Assembly (NCBI GenBank): GCA_963761005.1
Contig: CAVXFK010000013.1
Coordinates: forward strand, 124,001-188,000
Source of the DNA: DASWJZ01 sp963761005
GTDB lineage: Bacteria; Pseudomonadota; Alphaproteobacteria; Rhizobiales; Afifellaceae
DNA length: 64,000 nt
Reading direction: 5' to 3'
Part shown: in pieces, positions 8,822-21,475 of the stretch
Numbering within the stretch: position 1 is the first letter of the stretch
How the letters are laid out: every line of letters begins with the position of its first letter
The notes under the pieces: model-generated
What the model saw: only the letters and a program-made list of their open reading frames with translations
Told to the model about the DNA's origin: nothing
Database searches by the model: none
Position numbers and translations under genes: made by a program

Positions 8822-9618
8822 CACACCTGCTCCGTTGCCGCTGCGCCGAAATGGACGTCACCGGCGCTGATCGGATGCGCTGTGCCGTCACCGCCGCGCA
8901 CGATGAGCCGGCCCTCGCGGTCGATCGTTTCGAACGTGCCGCTGACGGTCTCGTCACCCATCTTGACCGCAATCGGCCCGCCGATCCCGGCCGCGTGCGC
9001 AAGCCAGCGCTCGCGGATCGCGTCGAAGCCGCGGCCGCCGTCCCAAGTCTCGGCGATCTCTACCCACGCCTCGGCGAGCGCCTGAAACAGCGCCTCGGCG
9101 GTCGTCTCGATGCCGCGGGCTGCTAGCGAGGTCGCCGGATAAGGCACGTCCTTCGGGGCTTGCCGCACGTTCACGCCGATGCCGATCACCACGCAGGTCG
9201 GCGTGCCCACGAGCGACACGACCTGAAGCAGGATGCCCGCCACCTTCGCTCCGTCACACAGAACGTCGTTCGGCCATTTGAGCTTGACGCCTTCGCGGCC
9301 TCCCGCACTCGGAGCGCAGGCGACCGAACGAATCGCCTCGTCGAGCGCGAGCCCGGCCGCGAAGCCGAGCGTCGCGGCAATCGAGCCGAGGTCGTCCTCA
9401 TGCATCAGGAGGCTTGCGGCGAGATTGCCGTCCGGCGTCTGCCAAGTCCTGCCGCGGCGGCCGTAGCCTTGCGTCTGCGCGCGCGCCGCGACCCAGAGCC
9501 GGCCCGGATCGCCGAGCCTCGCCCAGGCGAACGCCTCGTTACTGGTCGAGCCCACCGACTCGTAGGACGCGAGACGGTAACCGGCGCCACGCGCCTTCGG
9601 GCCGAGTGCGAAGGCCAT
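8821..9618 (-). CDS. birA: Biotin--[acetyl-CoA-carboxylase] ligase, without DNA-binding domain
   Basis: The 265-residue protein attaches biotin to carboxylase carrier proteins. The biotin/AMP loop GYGRRGRTW and the core motif KWPNDVLCDGAKVAGIL are visible, followed by a C-terminal SH3-like part. It starts directly with the ligase domain, so it lacks the helix-turn-helix that makes E. coli BirA a repressor. It begins four bases after nuoN and overlaps rnj. Its place after nuoN is typical for Rhizobiales. Confidence 0.93.
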   Translation of the reverse strand: MAFALGPKARGAGYRLASYESVGSTSNEAFAWARLGDPGRLWVAARAQTQGYGRRGRTWQTPDGNLAASLLMHEDDLGSIAATLGFAAGLALDEAIRSVACAPSAGGREGVKLKWPNDVLCDGAKVAGILLQVVSLVGTPTCVVIGIGVNVRQAPKDVPYPATSLAARGIETTAEALFQALAEAWVEIAETWDGGRGFDAIRERWLAHAAGIGGPIAVKMGDETVSGTFETIDREGRLIVRGGDGTAHPISAGDVHFGAAATEQV

Positions 9619-9621
9619 CGA

Positions 9622-11055
9622 CTAGAAGAGGCTGTGGGCGGCGCCGCCGGCGGCGTCGACAAGCGGACCTGCAATCACCACGAAGCCAAGCACGAGAATG
9701 CCGGAAACTCCGAGCACGGTGCCAAGCTCCGCCGGAAGCGCCTCGAAGCCGGCCTTCGGCTCGTCGAAATACATGAGCTTGACGATCCTCAAATAGTAGT
9801 AGGCGCCGATGACGCTGGTCACGACGCCGATTACCGCCAGAAGGTAGAGCCCCGACTGAATTGCGGCGAGAAACACGTAGTATTTCGCAAAGAAACCGGC
9901 AAGCGGCGGAATTCCGGCAAGCGAGAAGAGGATGGTGCCGAGCAGGAACGCCATCGCCGGCTTGGTGCGCGCAAGGCCCGCGAGCGAGTCAATCTCCTCG
10001 ATCATCTCGCCGCCGCGGCGCATCGCGAGGATCGCGGCGAAGGCTCCGAGCGTCATCACCGCGTAGATCACGATATAAAGGATCACGCCCTGCACGCCCT
10101 GCTCCGTGCCGGCGGCAAGCCCAACCAGCGCGAAGCCCATATGGCCAATCGAGGAATAGGCCATCAGGCGCTTGATGTTGGTCTGCCCGATCGCGGCGAA
10201 GGAGCCGAGCACCATCGAGGCAATGGCGATGAACGCGACGATCTGTTGCCAGTCGGGCGTGATCGGCTGGAACGCCTGGACGACGACGCGTACGATGAGC
10301 GCCATCGCCGCGAGCTTTGGGGCGGAGGCGAAAAAGGCTGTCACCGGCGTCGGCGCGCCCTCGTAGACGTCGGGCGTCCACATGTGGAACGGCACGGCGG
10401 AGATCTTGAACGCAAGGCCGGCGAGCACGAAGACGAGCCCGACGACAAGGCCGATCGAGCGACCGCCGACGAGCGCCGCCGCGATCGGCTCGAAGCCCGT
10501 ATGCCCCGTGAAGCCGTAGACGAGCGACGCGCCGTAAAGCAGCATTCCGGAGGAAAGCGCGCCCAGCACGAAGTATTTGAGCCCAGCCTCGCTCGACCGC
10601 GCATTGTCGCGATGGATCGCGGCAACCACGTAGGACGCGAGCGAGTTCATCTCCAGGCCGAGATAGAGCGTGATCAGATCGTTGGCCGAGATCATGACCA
10701 TCATGCCGAGCGTCGCAAGGAGCACGAGCACTGGGAACTCAAAGCGGCTGAAGCGTTCCGCCCGCGCAAAGCGCCAGGTCATGATGATCGCGATCGCCGA
10801 TGCGATGAGCACCGCGACCTTGATGAAGCGGGCAAACCTGTCGACGACGAAGGCGCCGCCGAAGATCGCGCCCCCTCCACTCCCGGCAACCACCGCAACA
10901 GCCGCTGCGGCGAGGATAAGTACCGCGAGCACGTTGACAGTCGGCGTGGCGCGCTCGCCGGCATAGGCGCCGATCATCAGGAGCGCCAGCGCACCGACCG
11001 CGAGGATCAGCTCCGGCAGGATGGCAGAGAACGCGGGAAGGTCGGCCGGCGACAT
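9622..11055 (-). CDS. nuoN: NADH-quinone oxidoreductase subunit N
   Basis: The 477-residue protein is one of three antiporter-like, proton-pumping subunits in the membrane arm of complex I. It has about 14 hydrophobic segments. Typical motifs are GLEMNSLASYVV and a proton-channel segment with KISAVPFHMWTPDVYEGAPTP. GGGAAGAG precedes the ATG. It is the last nuo gene of the cluster, with birA four bases later. Confidence 0.96.
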   Translation of the reverse strand: MSPADLPAFSAILPELILAVGALALLMIGAYAGERATPTVNVLAVLILAAAAVAVVAGSGGGAIFGGAFVVDRFARFIKVAVLIASAIAIIMTWRFARAERFSRFEFPVLVLLATLGMMVMISANDLITLYLGLEMNSLASYVVAAIHRDNARSSEAGLKYFVLGALSSGMLLYGASLVYGFTGHTGFEPIAAALVGGRSIGLVVGLVFVLAGLAFKISAVPFHMWTPDVYEGAPTPVTAFFASAPKLAAMALIVRVVVQAFQPITPDWQQIVAFIAIASMVLGSFAAIGQTNIKRLMAYSSIGHMGFALVGLAAGTEQGVQGVILYIVIYAVMTLGAFAAILAMRRGGEMIEEIDSLAGLARTKPAMAFLLGTILFSLAGIPPLAGFFAKYYVFLAAIQSGLYLLAVIGVVTSVIGAYYYLRIVKLMYFDEPKAGFEALPAELGTVLGVSGILVLGFVVIAGPLVDAAGGAAHSLF

Positions 11056-11062
11056 CTCTTCC

Positions 11063-12574
11063 CTACCGTTTCGCCAGCGTCGTCGCGCTCTCTTGCGCGA
11101 GGGCCGTCTGATAGTTGTGAATGAGATTTTCGACGGACGCCGCCGTCACGTCCATGATCGGCCGCGGATAAACGCCGAAGAAGATAGTGAGCGCGACGAG
11201 CGGCACGAGGATCACCTTCTCGCGAAGACTGAGATCGAGGATGCCCGCGAGGCTTGCTTTCTCGAGCTTGCCGAAGATGACGCGCCGATAGAGCCAGAGC
11301 GCATAGCAGGCGGAAAGGATCACTCCGGTCGTGGCGAGCACCGCCACCCACGTGTTCACCTGGAAAGCGCCGATCAGCGTCAGGAACTCGCCGACGAAGC
11401 CGGACGTGCCCGGGAGCCCGACATTCGCCATGGTGAAGACCATGAAGGCGAAGGCGTACCAGGGCATGCGGTTCACCAGCCCGCCATAGGCGTCGATCTG
11501 GCGTGTGTGCATGCGGTCGTAGATGACGCCGACGCAGAGGAAAAGCGCGCCCGAGACGATGCCGTGCGAGAGCATCTGGAAGATACCGCCCTGCACGCCC
11601 TGCGCAGTCAGCGTGAAGATGCCCATGGTCACGAAGCCCATGTGGGCGACAGAGGAATAGGCGATGAGCTTCTTCACGTCCTCCTGCATCAGCGCGACGA
11701 GCGAGGTGTAGATGATGGCGATGATGGAGAGCGCGTAGATGAACGGCGCGAGCTCGGCACTCGCGAGCGGGAACATCGGCAGCGAGAAGCGCAGGAAGCC
11801 GTAGCCGCCCATCTTCAGGAGGATCGCCGCAAGCACGACGGAGCCCGCGGTCGGCGCCTCGACATGCGCGTCCGGCAGCCAGGTGTGGACCGGCCACATC
11901 GGCAGCTTCACCGCGAACGAAGCAAGGAAGGCGAGCCACAGCCAGGTCTGCATCGAGGCCGGGAATTGATGCGTGAGAAGCTCGGGGATCGAGGTCGTGC
12001 CGGCGTCCCAATACATCGCCATCATGGCGAGCAGCATCAGGACCGAGCCGAGCAGCGTGTAGAGGAAGAACTTGAAGGCGGCGTAGACGCGGCGCGGCCC
12101 GCCCCAGACCCCGATGATCAGGAACATCGGGATCAGCCCGGCCTCGAAGAAGACGTAGAAGAGGATCAGGTCGAGCGCGGTGAAGACGCCGATCATCAGC
12201 GTCTCGAGCACCAGGAAAGCGACCATATATTCCTTGACCCGGCTCTGCACGACCCGCCAGCTCGCCAGGATGCAGAACGGCATCAGAAGCGTCGTCAGGA
12301 TGACGAAGAGCATGGAGATACCGTCGACCCCCATGCGGTAGGTCATGAAGGTGCCGGTCCAGCCGGCTTCCTCGATCATCTGGAAGCCCGGGTTCGTCGG
12401 GTCGAAGTTCCACCAGATCAGGAGCGAGACGAGGAAGGTCAGCGTGGTGACGCCGAGCGCGACGATGCGGATGTTCTTCTTGACCGCTTCGCTGTCGCCG
12501 TGGAGCAGGAAAAAGATGATCGCCGCGCCGGCAAGCGGCAGATAGGTGACGGTGGAGAGGATCGGCCAGCTCAT
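11063..12574 (-). CDS. nuoM: NADH-quinone oxidoreductase subunit M
   Basis: The 503-residue protein is the second antiporter-like proton-pumping subunit of complex I. It has about 14 membrane segments, the conserved Glu region FEAGLIPMF and the channel motif KLPMWPVHTWLPDAHVEAPT. The ATG at 12574 follows GGTGGGTGAGG, which overlaps the end of nuoL; a GTG 12 bases upstream would add four residues. Its neighbours on both sides are nuo genes. Confidence 0.96.
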   Translation of the reverse strand: MSWPILSTVTYLPLAGAAIIFFLLHGDSEAVKKNIRIVALGVTTLTFLVSLLIWWNFDPTNPGFQMIEEAGWTGTFMTYRMGVDGISMLFVILTTLLMPFCILASWRVVQSRVKEYMVAFLVLETLMIGVFTALDLILFYVFFEAGLIPMFLIIGVWGGPRRVYAAFKFFLYTLLGSVLMLLAMMAMYWDAGTTSIPELLTHQFPASMQTWLWLAFLASFAVKLPMWPVHTWLPDAHVEAPTAGSVVLAAILLKMGGYGFLRFSLPMFPLASAELAPFIYALSIIAIIYTSLVALMQEDVKKLIAYSSVAHMGFVTMGIFTLTAQGVQGGIFQMLSHGIVSGALFLCVGVIYDRMHTRQIDAYGGLVNRMPWYAFAFMVFTMANVGLPGTSGFVGEFLTLIGAFQVNTWVAVLATTGVILSACYALWLYRRVIFGKLEKASLAGILDLSLREKVILVPLVALTIFFGVYPRPIMDVTAASVENLIHNYQTALAQESATTLAKR

Positions 12575-12578
12575 CGCC

Positions 12579-14636
<2,058 letters not shown>

Positions 14637-14640
14637 GGCC

Positions 14641-14949
14641 TCAGCCCTTCATCATGTTGATGTCCTCAACCGCGATCGTGCCGCGGTTGCGGTAGAAGAC
14701 AACGAGGATGGCGAGCCCGATCGCGGCTTCCGCCGCGGCGACCGTTAAGACGAGCAGCGCGAAAATCTGCCCGGTCAGGTCGCCGAGGAAGGAGGAGAAA
14801 GCGACGAGGTTGATGTTGACGGCAAGCAGGATCAGCTCGACCGCCATCAGGATGATGATGACGTTCTTGCGGTTCAGGAAAATGCCGAAGACGCCGAGCG
14901 TGAAGAGGATCGCCGCGACAATCAGGTAGTGGCCGAGACCGATCGTCAT
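14641..14949 (-). CDS. nuoK: NADH-quinone oxidoreductase subunit K
   Basis: The 102-residue protein has three membrane segments and conserved membrane Glu residues in AVELILLAVNINLVAF and AAAEAAIGLAI. These belong to the charge-transfer axis of complex I. Its start overlaps the nuoJ stop as ATGA, a sign of coupled translation. Confidence 0.96.
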   Translation of the reverse strand: MTIGLGHYLIVAAILFTLGVFGIFLNRKNVIIILMAVELILLAVNINLVAFSSFLGDLTGQIFALLVLTVAAAEAAIGLAILVVFYRNRGTIAVEDINMMKG

Positions 14950-15563
14950 CCCGGAAGGCCCTTACCGGTCTCGACGTGCAGGACTTCTACTGCGGTCTTC
15001 GGCGATCGTGCGACCTGCGCTGAGATGCTCTGCCGCTTCACGCCCACCTTGTGACGCAGCGTCAGCACGATCGCGCCGATCATGGCGACGAGCAGAATCA
15101 TCCCCGCCATCTGGAAGAAGAAGATGTAGCGCGTGTAGAGGAGCGAGCCGATCGCGGCGAGGTTGGTCACCTGCTCGGCAGGCGGCGTCGGCGCGGCACC
15201 GGCGATCGCGCCCGGCGCGACGAGCGAGCCGCCGAGAACCAGAATGAGCTCGATCAGAAGGATCAGACCGACCAGAGCGCCGATCGGGAGATATTGCAGA
15301 AAGCCCTCGCGCATCTCGGCGAAGTCGACGTCAAGCATCATGACGACGAAGAGGAAGAGCACGGCAACGGCACCGACATAGACGACGACCAGGATCATCG
15401 CCAAGAACTCGGCACCGAGAAGGATGAAGAGCCCGGCCGCGTTGAAGAAGGCGAGAATCAGGAAGAGCACGGAGTGCACGGGGTTGCGCGAGGCGATGAC
15501 CATGAACGCCGCCGCCACAGTCACGATCGAGAACAGGTAGAAGAAGAGCGGCTGCAGGATCAT
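14946..15563 (-). CDS. nuoJ: NADH-quinone oxidoreductase subunit J
   Basis: The 205-residue protein has five membrane segments near the quinone end of the membrane arm. The segment with LGAEFLAMILVVVYVGAVAV contains the pi-bulge helix motif typical of NuoJ. A hydrophilic C-terminal tail of about 35 residues follows the last segment. A 139-base gap separates it from nuoI, the longest clean gap within the membrane-arm genes. Confidence 0.95.
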   Translation of the reverse strand: MILQPLFFYLFSIVTVAAAFMVIASRNPVHSVLFLILAFFNAAGLFILLGAEFLAMILVVVYVGAVAVLFLFVVMMLDVDFAEMREGFLQYLPIGALVGLILLIELILVLGGSLVAPGAIAGAAPTPPAEQVTNLAAIGSLLYTRYIFFFQMAGMILLVAMIGAIVLTLRHKVGVKRQSISAQVARSPKTAVEVLHVETGKGLPG

Positions 15564-15702
15564 GCGAGCTTCCGGCGGGAGGCCCGGGCAAAATCCCCGG
15601 CCGCGGCTCTCTTAGTCGAGCGGACGGGCGCCGTCCACCGGCGCGCCGCTGGGAAACGCGGCATGAGGACTGTCTTGGAAGCCACCCCCGAGCCCCCGGC
15701 GC

Positions 15703-16191
15703 CTAGCGGTAAGGCGCGTCGAGCGCGATGTTCTTGGCGATATCGCGTTCCCAGCGGTCACCGTTCGCGAGCAGCTTCGCCTTGTCGTAGTAGAGCTCCT
15801 CGCGTGTCTCCGTGGCGAACTCGAAGTTCGGTCCCTCGACGATAGCATCGACCGGGCAGGATTCCTGGCAATACCCGCAGTAGATGCACTTCACCATGTC
15901 GATGTCGTAGCGCACCGTGCGGCGAGTGCCGTCGTTCCGCCTCGGGCCCGCCTCGATGGTGATCGCCTGCGCCGGGCAGATCGCCTCGCAGAGCTTGCAG
16001 GCGATGCAGCGCTCCTCGCCGTTCGGATAGCGGCGCTGCGCATGCTCGCCGCGGAAGCGCGGGCTGACCGGCCCTTTCTCGAAGGGGTAGTTGATCGTCG
16101 CCTTCGGCCCGAAGAAATATTTCGTCGCGAGCCAAGTGGCGGAGAAGAACTCCTTGAGGAACAGCGATCCGGTGGCTTGTGCGATGCCCAT
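15703..16191 (-). CDS. nuoI: NADH-quinone oxidoreductase subunit I (two 4Fe-4S clusters)
   Basis: The 162-residue protein carries clusters N6a and N6b of complex I. Both motifs are clear: CIACKLCEAICP near residue 62 and CIYCGYCQESCP near residue 101. The amphipathic N-terminus (FLKEFFSATWLATKYFF) docks on the membrane arm. The ATG overlaps the nuoH stop (TGATG). Confidence 0.96.
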   Translation of the reverse strand: MGIAQATGSLFLKEFFSATWLATKYFFGPKATINYPFEKGPVSPRFRGEHAQRRYPNGEERCIACKLCEAICPAQAITIEAGPRRNDGTRRTVRYDIDMVKCIYCGYCQESCPVDAIVEGPNFEFATETREELYYDKAKLLANGDRWERDIAKNIALDAPYR

Positions 16192-17252
16192 CAGCTACCT
16201 CCCGGAAGTCCGCCCCAGCCGGTGAGCTGAAGCACAACGGCGACCACAACGATGGCGACGAGCGAGATCGGCAGGAACACCTTCCAGCCGAGCCGCATCA
16301 GCTGGTCGTAGCGGTAGCGCGGCACGATCGCCTTCACCATGGCGAACATGAAGAAGACGAAGCAGATCTTCAGCACGAACCAGACGATCCCCGGCACCCA
16401 GGTGAAGGGCGCGATCGCGATCGGCGGCAGCCAGCCGCCGAGGAAGAGGATCGTGGTCAGCGCGCATATCAGCGTCACGGCGACGTATTCGCCGAGCATG
16501 AACATCATGTAGGGCGTCGACGCGTATTCAACCATGAAGCCGGCGACGAGCTCCAATTCTGCCTCCGGTAGGTCGAAAGGCGGCCGGTTCGTCTCCGCGA
16601 GCCCGGAGACGAAAAAGATGATGAAGAGCGGGAAGAGCGACAGCCAGTGCCAGTCGAGCAGGCTGTTCGGCAGCCCGAACATCGTGCCGAGCCCGTCGGT
16701 CTGCGCAAGCACGATGTCGGAGAGGTTGAGCGAGCCGACGCAAAGCAGCACGGAGATGATGACGAAGCCGATCGAGACTTCGTAGGAGACCATCTGCGCG
16801 GCGGAGCGGAGCGCGCCGAGGAAGGCGTATTTCGAGTTCGACGCCCAGCCCCCCATGATGACGCCGTAGACCTCAAGCGAGGAGATGGCGAAGACGTAGA
16901 GGATGCCGACGTTGATGTTGGCGACTACCCATCCGTCCGAGACCGGGATCACCGCCCAGGCGGAGAGCGCGAGCACCGTCGAGACAAGCGGTGCGAGCAG
17001 GAAGATCGCCTTGTTCGACGCCGAGGGAATGACGGGTTCCTTCAGCGCGAACTTCAAAAGGTCTGCGAACGACTGGAAGAGCCCCCACGGGCCCACCACG
17101 TTCGGCCCGCGGCGAAGCTGCACGGCCGCCCAGATCTTGCGGTCGGCATAAAGCAGATAGGCGACCACGATCAGAAGCGCGACCATCAGCACCGCACTCT
17201 CGATGACGATGATGACGCCCGGGATGAGATAATCGTGGACGAAGACGGTCAT
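16191..17252 (-). CDS. nuoH: NADH-quinone oxidoreductase subunit H
   Basis: The 353-residue, eight-segment membrane protein joins the peripheral and membrane arms and forms part of the quinone chamber. Conserved features include RRGPNVVGPWGLFQSFAD and the acidic loop ETNRPPFDLPEAELELVAG. It sits directly after nuoG (1 base apart) and overlaps nuoI. Confidence 0.96.
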   Translation of the reverse strand: MTVFVHDYLIPGVIIVIESAVLMVALLIVVAYLLYADRKIWAAVQLRRGPNVVGPWGLFQSFADLLKFALKEPVIPSASNKAIFLLAPLVSTVLALSAWAVIPVSDGWVVANINVGILYVFAISSLEVYGVIMGGWASNSKYAFLGALRSAAQMVSYEVSIGFVIISVLLCVGSLNLSDIVLAQTDGLGTMFGLPNSLLDWHWLSLFPLFIIFFVSGLAETNRPPFDLPEAELELVAGFMVEYASTPYMMFMLGEYVAVTLICALTTILFLGGWLPPIAIAPFTWVPGIVWFVLKICFVFFMFAMVKAIVPRYRYDQLMRLGWKVFLPISLVAIVVVAVVLQLTGWGGLPGGS

Positions 17253-17253
17253 C

Positions 17254-19344
17254 TTATTCGGCCGCCTCCGCCGTCGGGCCTAAATGCATCGCGGAGCATT
17301 CGGCCAGCACCTGCGAGGCGCGCGCGATCGGGTTGGTCAGATAAAAATCGCGGATCGGGCTCGTGAAGGCGGGCCCGTCGATCGCGCCACCGACCGCGGC
17401 GAGACGCTCGACGTCCGCGCGCGCACCCGGCTGAATGTCGTCGACCGCCGAGAAGTGTGGATACGCCTGATAGAGATGCGCCCGAAGCTGCGCCAGGCTG
17501 TCGAACGGCAGCGTCTTGCCGAGCACGCCCGAAAGCGCGCGCAGAATCGACCAGTCCTCGCGCGCGTCGCCGGGCGGGAAGGCGGCGCGGTTGGCGATCT
17601 GGACGCGTCCCTCAGTGTTCACGTAAGCACCTGATTTCTCAGTGTAAGCCGCGCCGGGCAGGATCACATCGGCGCGATGGGCGCCCTGGTCGCCGTGCGT
17701 CCCGAGATAGACGACGAAGGGGCCGTCCGGGATCGCGACCTCGTCGACGCCGAGCAGGAAGAGCACGTCGAACTTCGCAGCGCCGGATACGATCTCGCGC
17801 GCACCCGCGCCGCCCTTCCCCGGCACGAAGCCGAGATCGAGTCCGCCGACGCGCGCAGCGGCCGTGTGGAGCACCGAGAAGCCGTTCCACTCGTCCGTCA
17901 CGGCACCGACGTCGAGCGCAAGCTTTGCCGCGGCGGAAAGCACGGCGAGCCCGTTCTCTCCGACAAGCGCCCCCTGCCCTACGATGATCAGCGGACGCTT
18001 CGCGTTCTTGAGTTTTTCGTAGAAAGCCCCCTCGCCCGCCGCGAGACGCGAAAGCGACCCGGGCCCGGCGCCGAGGTGCTCGTAGGCATAGGTCAGGTCG
18101 GCGCTCTCGCCGATGACGCCGACGGGGAGCCCGCCCATCCGCCAGCGCTTGCGGATGCGCGCGTTCAAAACCGGCGCCTCCTTGCGCGGGTTTGCGCCGA
18201 CGATCAGCACCGCGTCCGCGCTCTCAATCCCGGCGACGGTCGCGTTGAAGATGTAGCTGCCGCGCCCGAGGGACGGATCGAGTGCCGTGCCGTCCTGCCG
18301 GCAGTCGATGTTCTCCGAGCCGAGCGCCTGCAGCAGGAGCTTCAGCGCGTAGATCTCTTCGACGCTCGCAAGATCGCCCGCAAGCGAGCCGATCTTCGCG
18401 CCGGATGTGGCCGCGACGCGCTTTGCAATCGCAGCGAACGCCTCCTCCCAAGATGCGGCATGAAGCCGGCCGTTGACGCGCACATAAGGCTGATCGAGGC
18501 GCTGCACGCCCAGCCCGTCGACGCAGTAGCGCGTCTTGTCGGAAATCCACTCCTCGTTCACCGCTTCGTTCAGCCGCGGCAGGATGCGCATTACCGCCTT
18601 GCCGCGCGCGTCGACGCGGATGTTCGAGCCGAGCGCGTCCATGACGTCGATCAATTCCGTCTTCGACAGCTCCCACGGCCGCGCCTTGAACGCGTAGGGC
18701 TTCGAGGTCAGCGCACCGACCGGGCAGAGATCGACCACGTTCGCCTGCAGCTCCGAGGTCATCGAGCGTTCGAGATAGGTGGTGATCTCCATGTCCTCGC
18801 CGCGGCCGGTCGCGCCGAGCTCAGAGACGCCGGCCACTTCGGTTGAGAAGCGGATGCAGCGCGTGCAGTGGATGCAGCGCGTCATGATCGTCTTCACCAG
18901 CGGGCCGATATATTTGTCCTCGACCGCGCGCTTGTTCTCCTTGAAGCGCGAGGAATCGACGCCGTAGGCCATCGCCTGGTCCTGCAGGTCGCACTCCCCG
19001 CCCTGGTCGCAGATCGGGCAGTCGAGCGGGTGGTTGATGAGCAAAAACTCCATCACCCCTTCGCGCGCCTTCTTGGTGAGCTTGGAGCGGGTCAGCACTT
19101 CCGGCGGCTCGCCGTTCGGGCCGGGCCGGCAGTCGCGCACGCCCCAGGCACAGGAGGCGACCGGCTTCGGCGCCCCCTTCAGCTCCACCAGGCACATGCG
19201 GCAATTGCCGGCGATCGACAGCCGCTCGTGGAAGCAGAAGCGCGGAATCTCCGCGCCCGCCTCCTCGCACGCCTGCAGCAGCGTGTAGTGGGCAGGAACC
19301 TCGACTTCCTTGCCGTCAACGATGAGCTTGCGGAGCTCTGCCAT
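17254..19344 (-). CDS. nuoG: NADH-quinone oxidoreductase subunit G
   Basis: The 696-residue protein carries iron-sulfur clusters N1b, N4 and N5. An N-terminal 2Fe-2S ferredoxin part has CFHE...CRMCLVE. It is followed by HPLDCPICDQGGEC (N5, with His ligand) and CIHCTRCIRF...CPVGAL (N4), then a molybdopterin-oxidoreductase-like domain that is inactive in complex I. Upstream, instead of nuoF, lie two non-nuo genes. Confidence 0.96.
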   Translation of the reverse strand: MAELRKLIVDGKEVEVPAHYTLLQACEEAGAEIPRFCFHERLSIAGNCRMCLVELKGAPKPVASCAWGVRDCRPGPNGEPPEVLTRSKLTKKAREGVMEFLLINHPLDCPICDQGGECDLQDQAMAYGVDSSRFKENKRAVEDKYIGPLVKTIMTRCIHCTRCIRFSTEVAGVSELGATGRGEDMEITTYLERSMTSELQANVVDLCPVGALTSKPYAFKARPWELSKTELIDVMDALGSNIRVDARGKAVMRILPRLNEAVNEEWISDKTRYCVDGLGVQRLDQPYVRVNGRLHAASWEEAFAAIAKRVAATSGAKIGSLAGDLASVEEIYALKLLLQALGSENIDCRQDGTALDPSLGRGSYIFNATVAGIESADAVLIVGANPRKEAPVLNARIRKRWRMGGLPVGVIGESADLTYAYEHLGAGPGSLSRLAAGEGAFYEKLKNAKRPLIIVGQGALVGENGLAVLSAAAKLALDVGAVTDEWNGFSVLHTAAARVGGLDLGFVPGKGGAGAREIVSGAAKFDVLFLLGVDEVAIPDGPFVVYLGTHGDQGAHRADVILPGAAYTEKSGAYVNTEGRVQIANRAAFPPGDAREDWSILRALSGVLGKTLPFDSLAQLRAHLYQAYPHFSAVDDIQPGARADVERLAAVGGAIDGPAFTSPIRDFYLTNPIARASQVLAECSAMHLGPTAEAAE

Positions 19345-19363
19345 TCACCGTTCCCGTCTCACC

Positions 19364-19796
19364 TCAGGCGAAGATCACCTGCCCCGGCCCCGTCTGTGCG
19401 ATCGCCGCGAGCTCCTTGGCCGAGAAGCTGCCGCTGTTGTTGATCTTGAGATGCGCCTCGGCCGGTGACGTTCTCCGCCAGGAGCTCAAGCTCGTCCGAC
19501 GTGTATCGCGACCCGTCGACCTCCAGGCTGCCGCCGTTCTTGACGATCGTGACCAGATCGCGCGTCGCCAGCTCGTCGATGCTTTGCACCTCGGCGCTCG
19601 CCGGCTCCGGCGCAGCCAAAATCGGCTCCGGCACTTCCGGCAGCGTCAGCCCGGCCGGCGCTGCGTCCGCGACCTCCTCCACCATCGTCTCCAGAATCGT
19701 CCGCGCACGGGTTTCAAGAAGCGGCGCGCTCGGGCGCACTTTCTTTGCCTTTTGCGTGCGCTCCAACTGGCGCCGCCGCGCTCCGGTCTTGGGCAT
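19364..19796 (-). CDS. Unknown protein with repeated GGSL-like motifs, between nuoF and nuoG (one-base frameshift)
   Basis: I do not recognise this 143-residue protein. It has a basic N-terminus (PKTGARRRQLERTQKAKK), a Pro/Ala-rich linker, then two similar units: IVKNGGSLEVDGSRYTSDEL and, in the next frame, LKINNSGSFSAKELAAIAQ. One extra base near 19461-19466 breaks the frame; removing it gives a protein ending GPGQVIFA at the stop at 19364-19366. The start ATG at 19796 follows AAGGAG. It lies between a pentapeptide-repeat gene and nuoG, on the same strand, so it is very likely co-transcribed with complex I. A binding or assembly role would be a guess. Confidence 0.7.
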
Positions 19797-19849
19797 GCCT
19801 TCTCCTTTTCGGTTCTTGGTTGTTGCCTGTTCCGTGCGACCGAACATCT

Positions 19850-20161
19850 CTACTCTGCCGCGTCCTTGGTGCTCGCGCGATATGCGGCGAGCAACTCCGT
19901 CACTTCGATACCTTCGATGGTCATGCCGTCGTAGCGGCCTCCGCTGATCGACGCACCGGCGAGATTGACCTTCGTCAGCCTGAGCCCAGAAAGATTCACG
20001 TCGTTCACCCGCCAGCCCGACATGTTGATGTCGTCAAGCGTCGCGCCGGAGAGGTTGATGTTGTGGAAGGTGCAGCCGGAAAAATTCACGTTGTCGAACG
20101 ACGAGCCGGAGATGTCGGCGTCTTTCACCTCGAGGCGCTCCTTGGTTTTGTGCAGCTTCAT
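19850..20161 (-). CDS. Pentapeptide-repeat protein inside the nuo cluster
   Basis: The 103-residue protein has about eight A(D/N)Lxx-like pentapeptides (SSFDN VNFSG CTFHN INLSG and onward), predicted to form a right-handed beta-helix. The tail YDGMTIEGIEVTELLAAYRA caps it, as in other small pentapeptide proteins. It has no signal peptide. It starts five bases after the true nuoF stop. The apparent in-frame fusion to NuoF is caused by an extra base in nuoF near 20229. Its partner is unknown; context suggests co-expression with complex I. Confidence 0.85.
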   Translation of the reverse strand: MKLHKTKERLEVKDADISGSSFDNVNFSGCTFHNINLSGATLDDINMSGWRVNDVNLSGLRLTKVNLAGASISGGRYDGMTIEGIEVTELLAAYRASTKDAAE

Positions 20162-20166
20162 CGAAA

Positions 20167-21473
<1,307 letters not shown>

Positions 21474-21475
21474 CG

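Noticed and set aside
9160..11124. A 654-codon plus-strand open frame opposite birA and nuoN
   Set aside because: Antisense shadow of nuoN with His/Arg/Asp-rich low-complexity translation.
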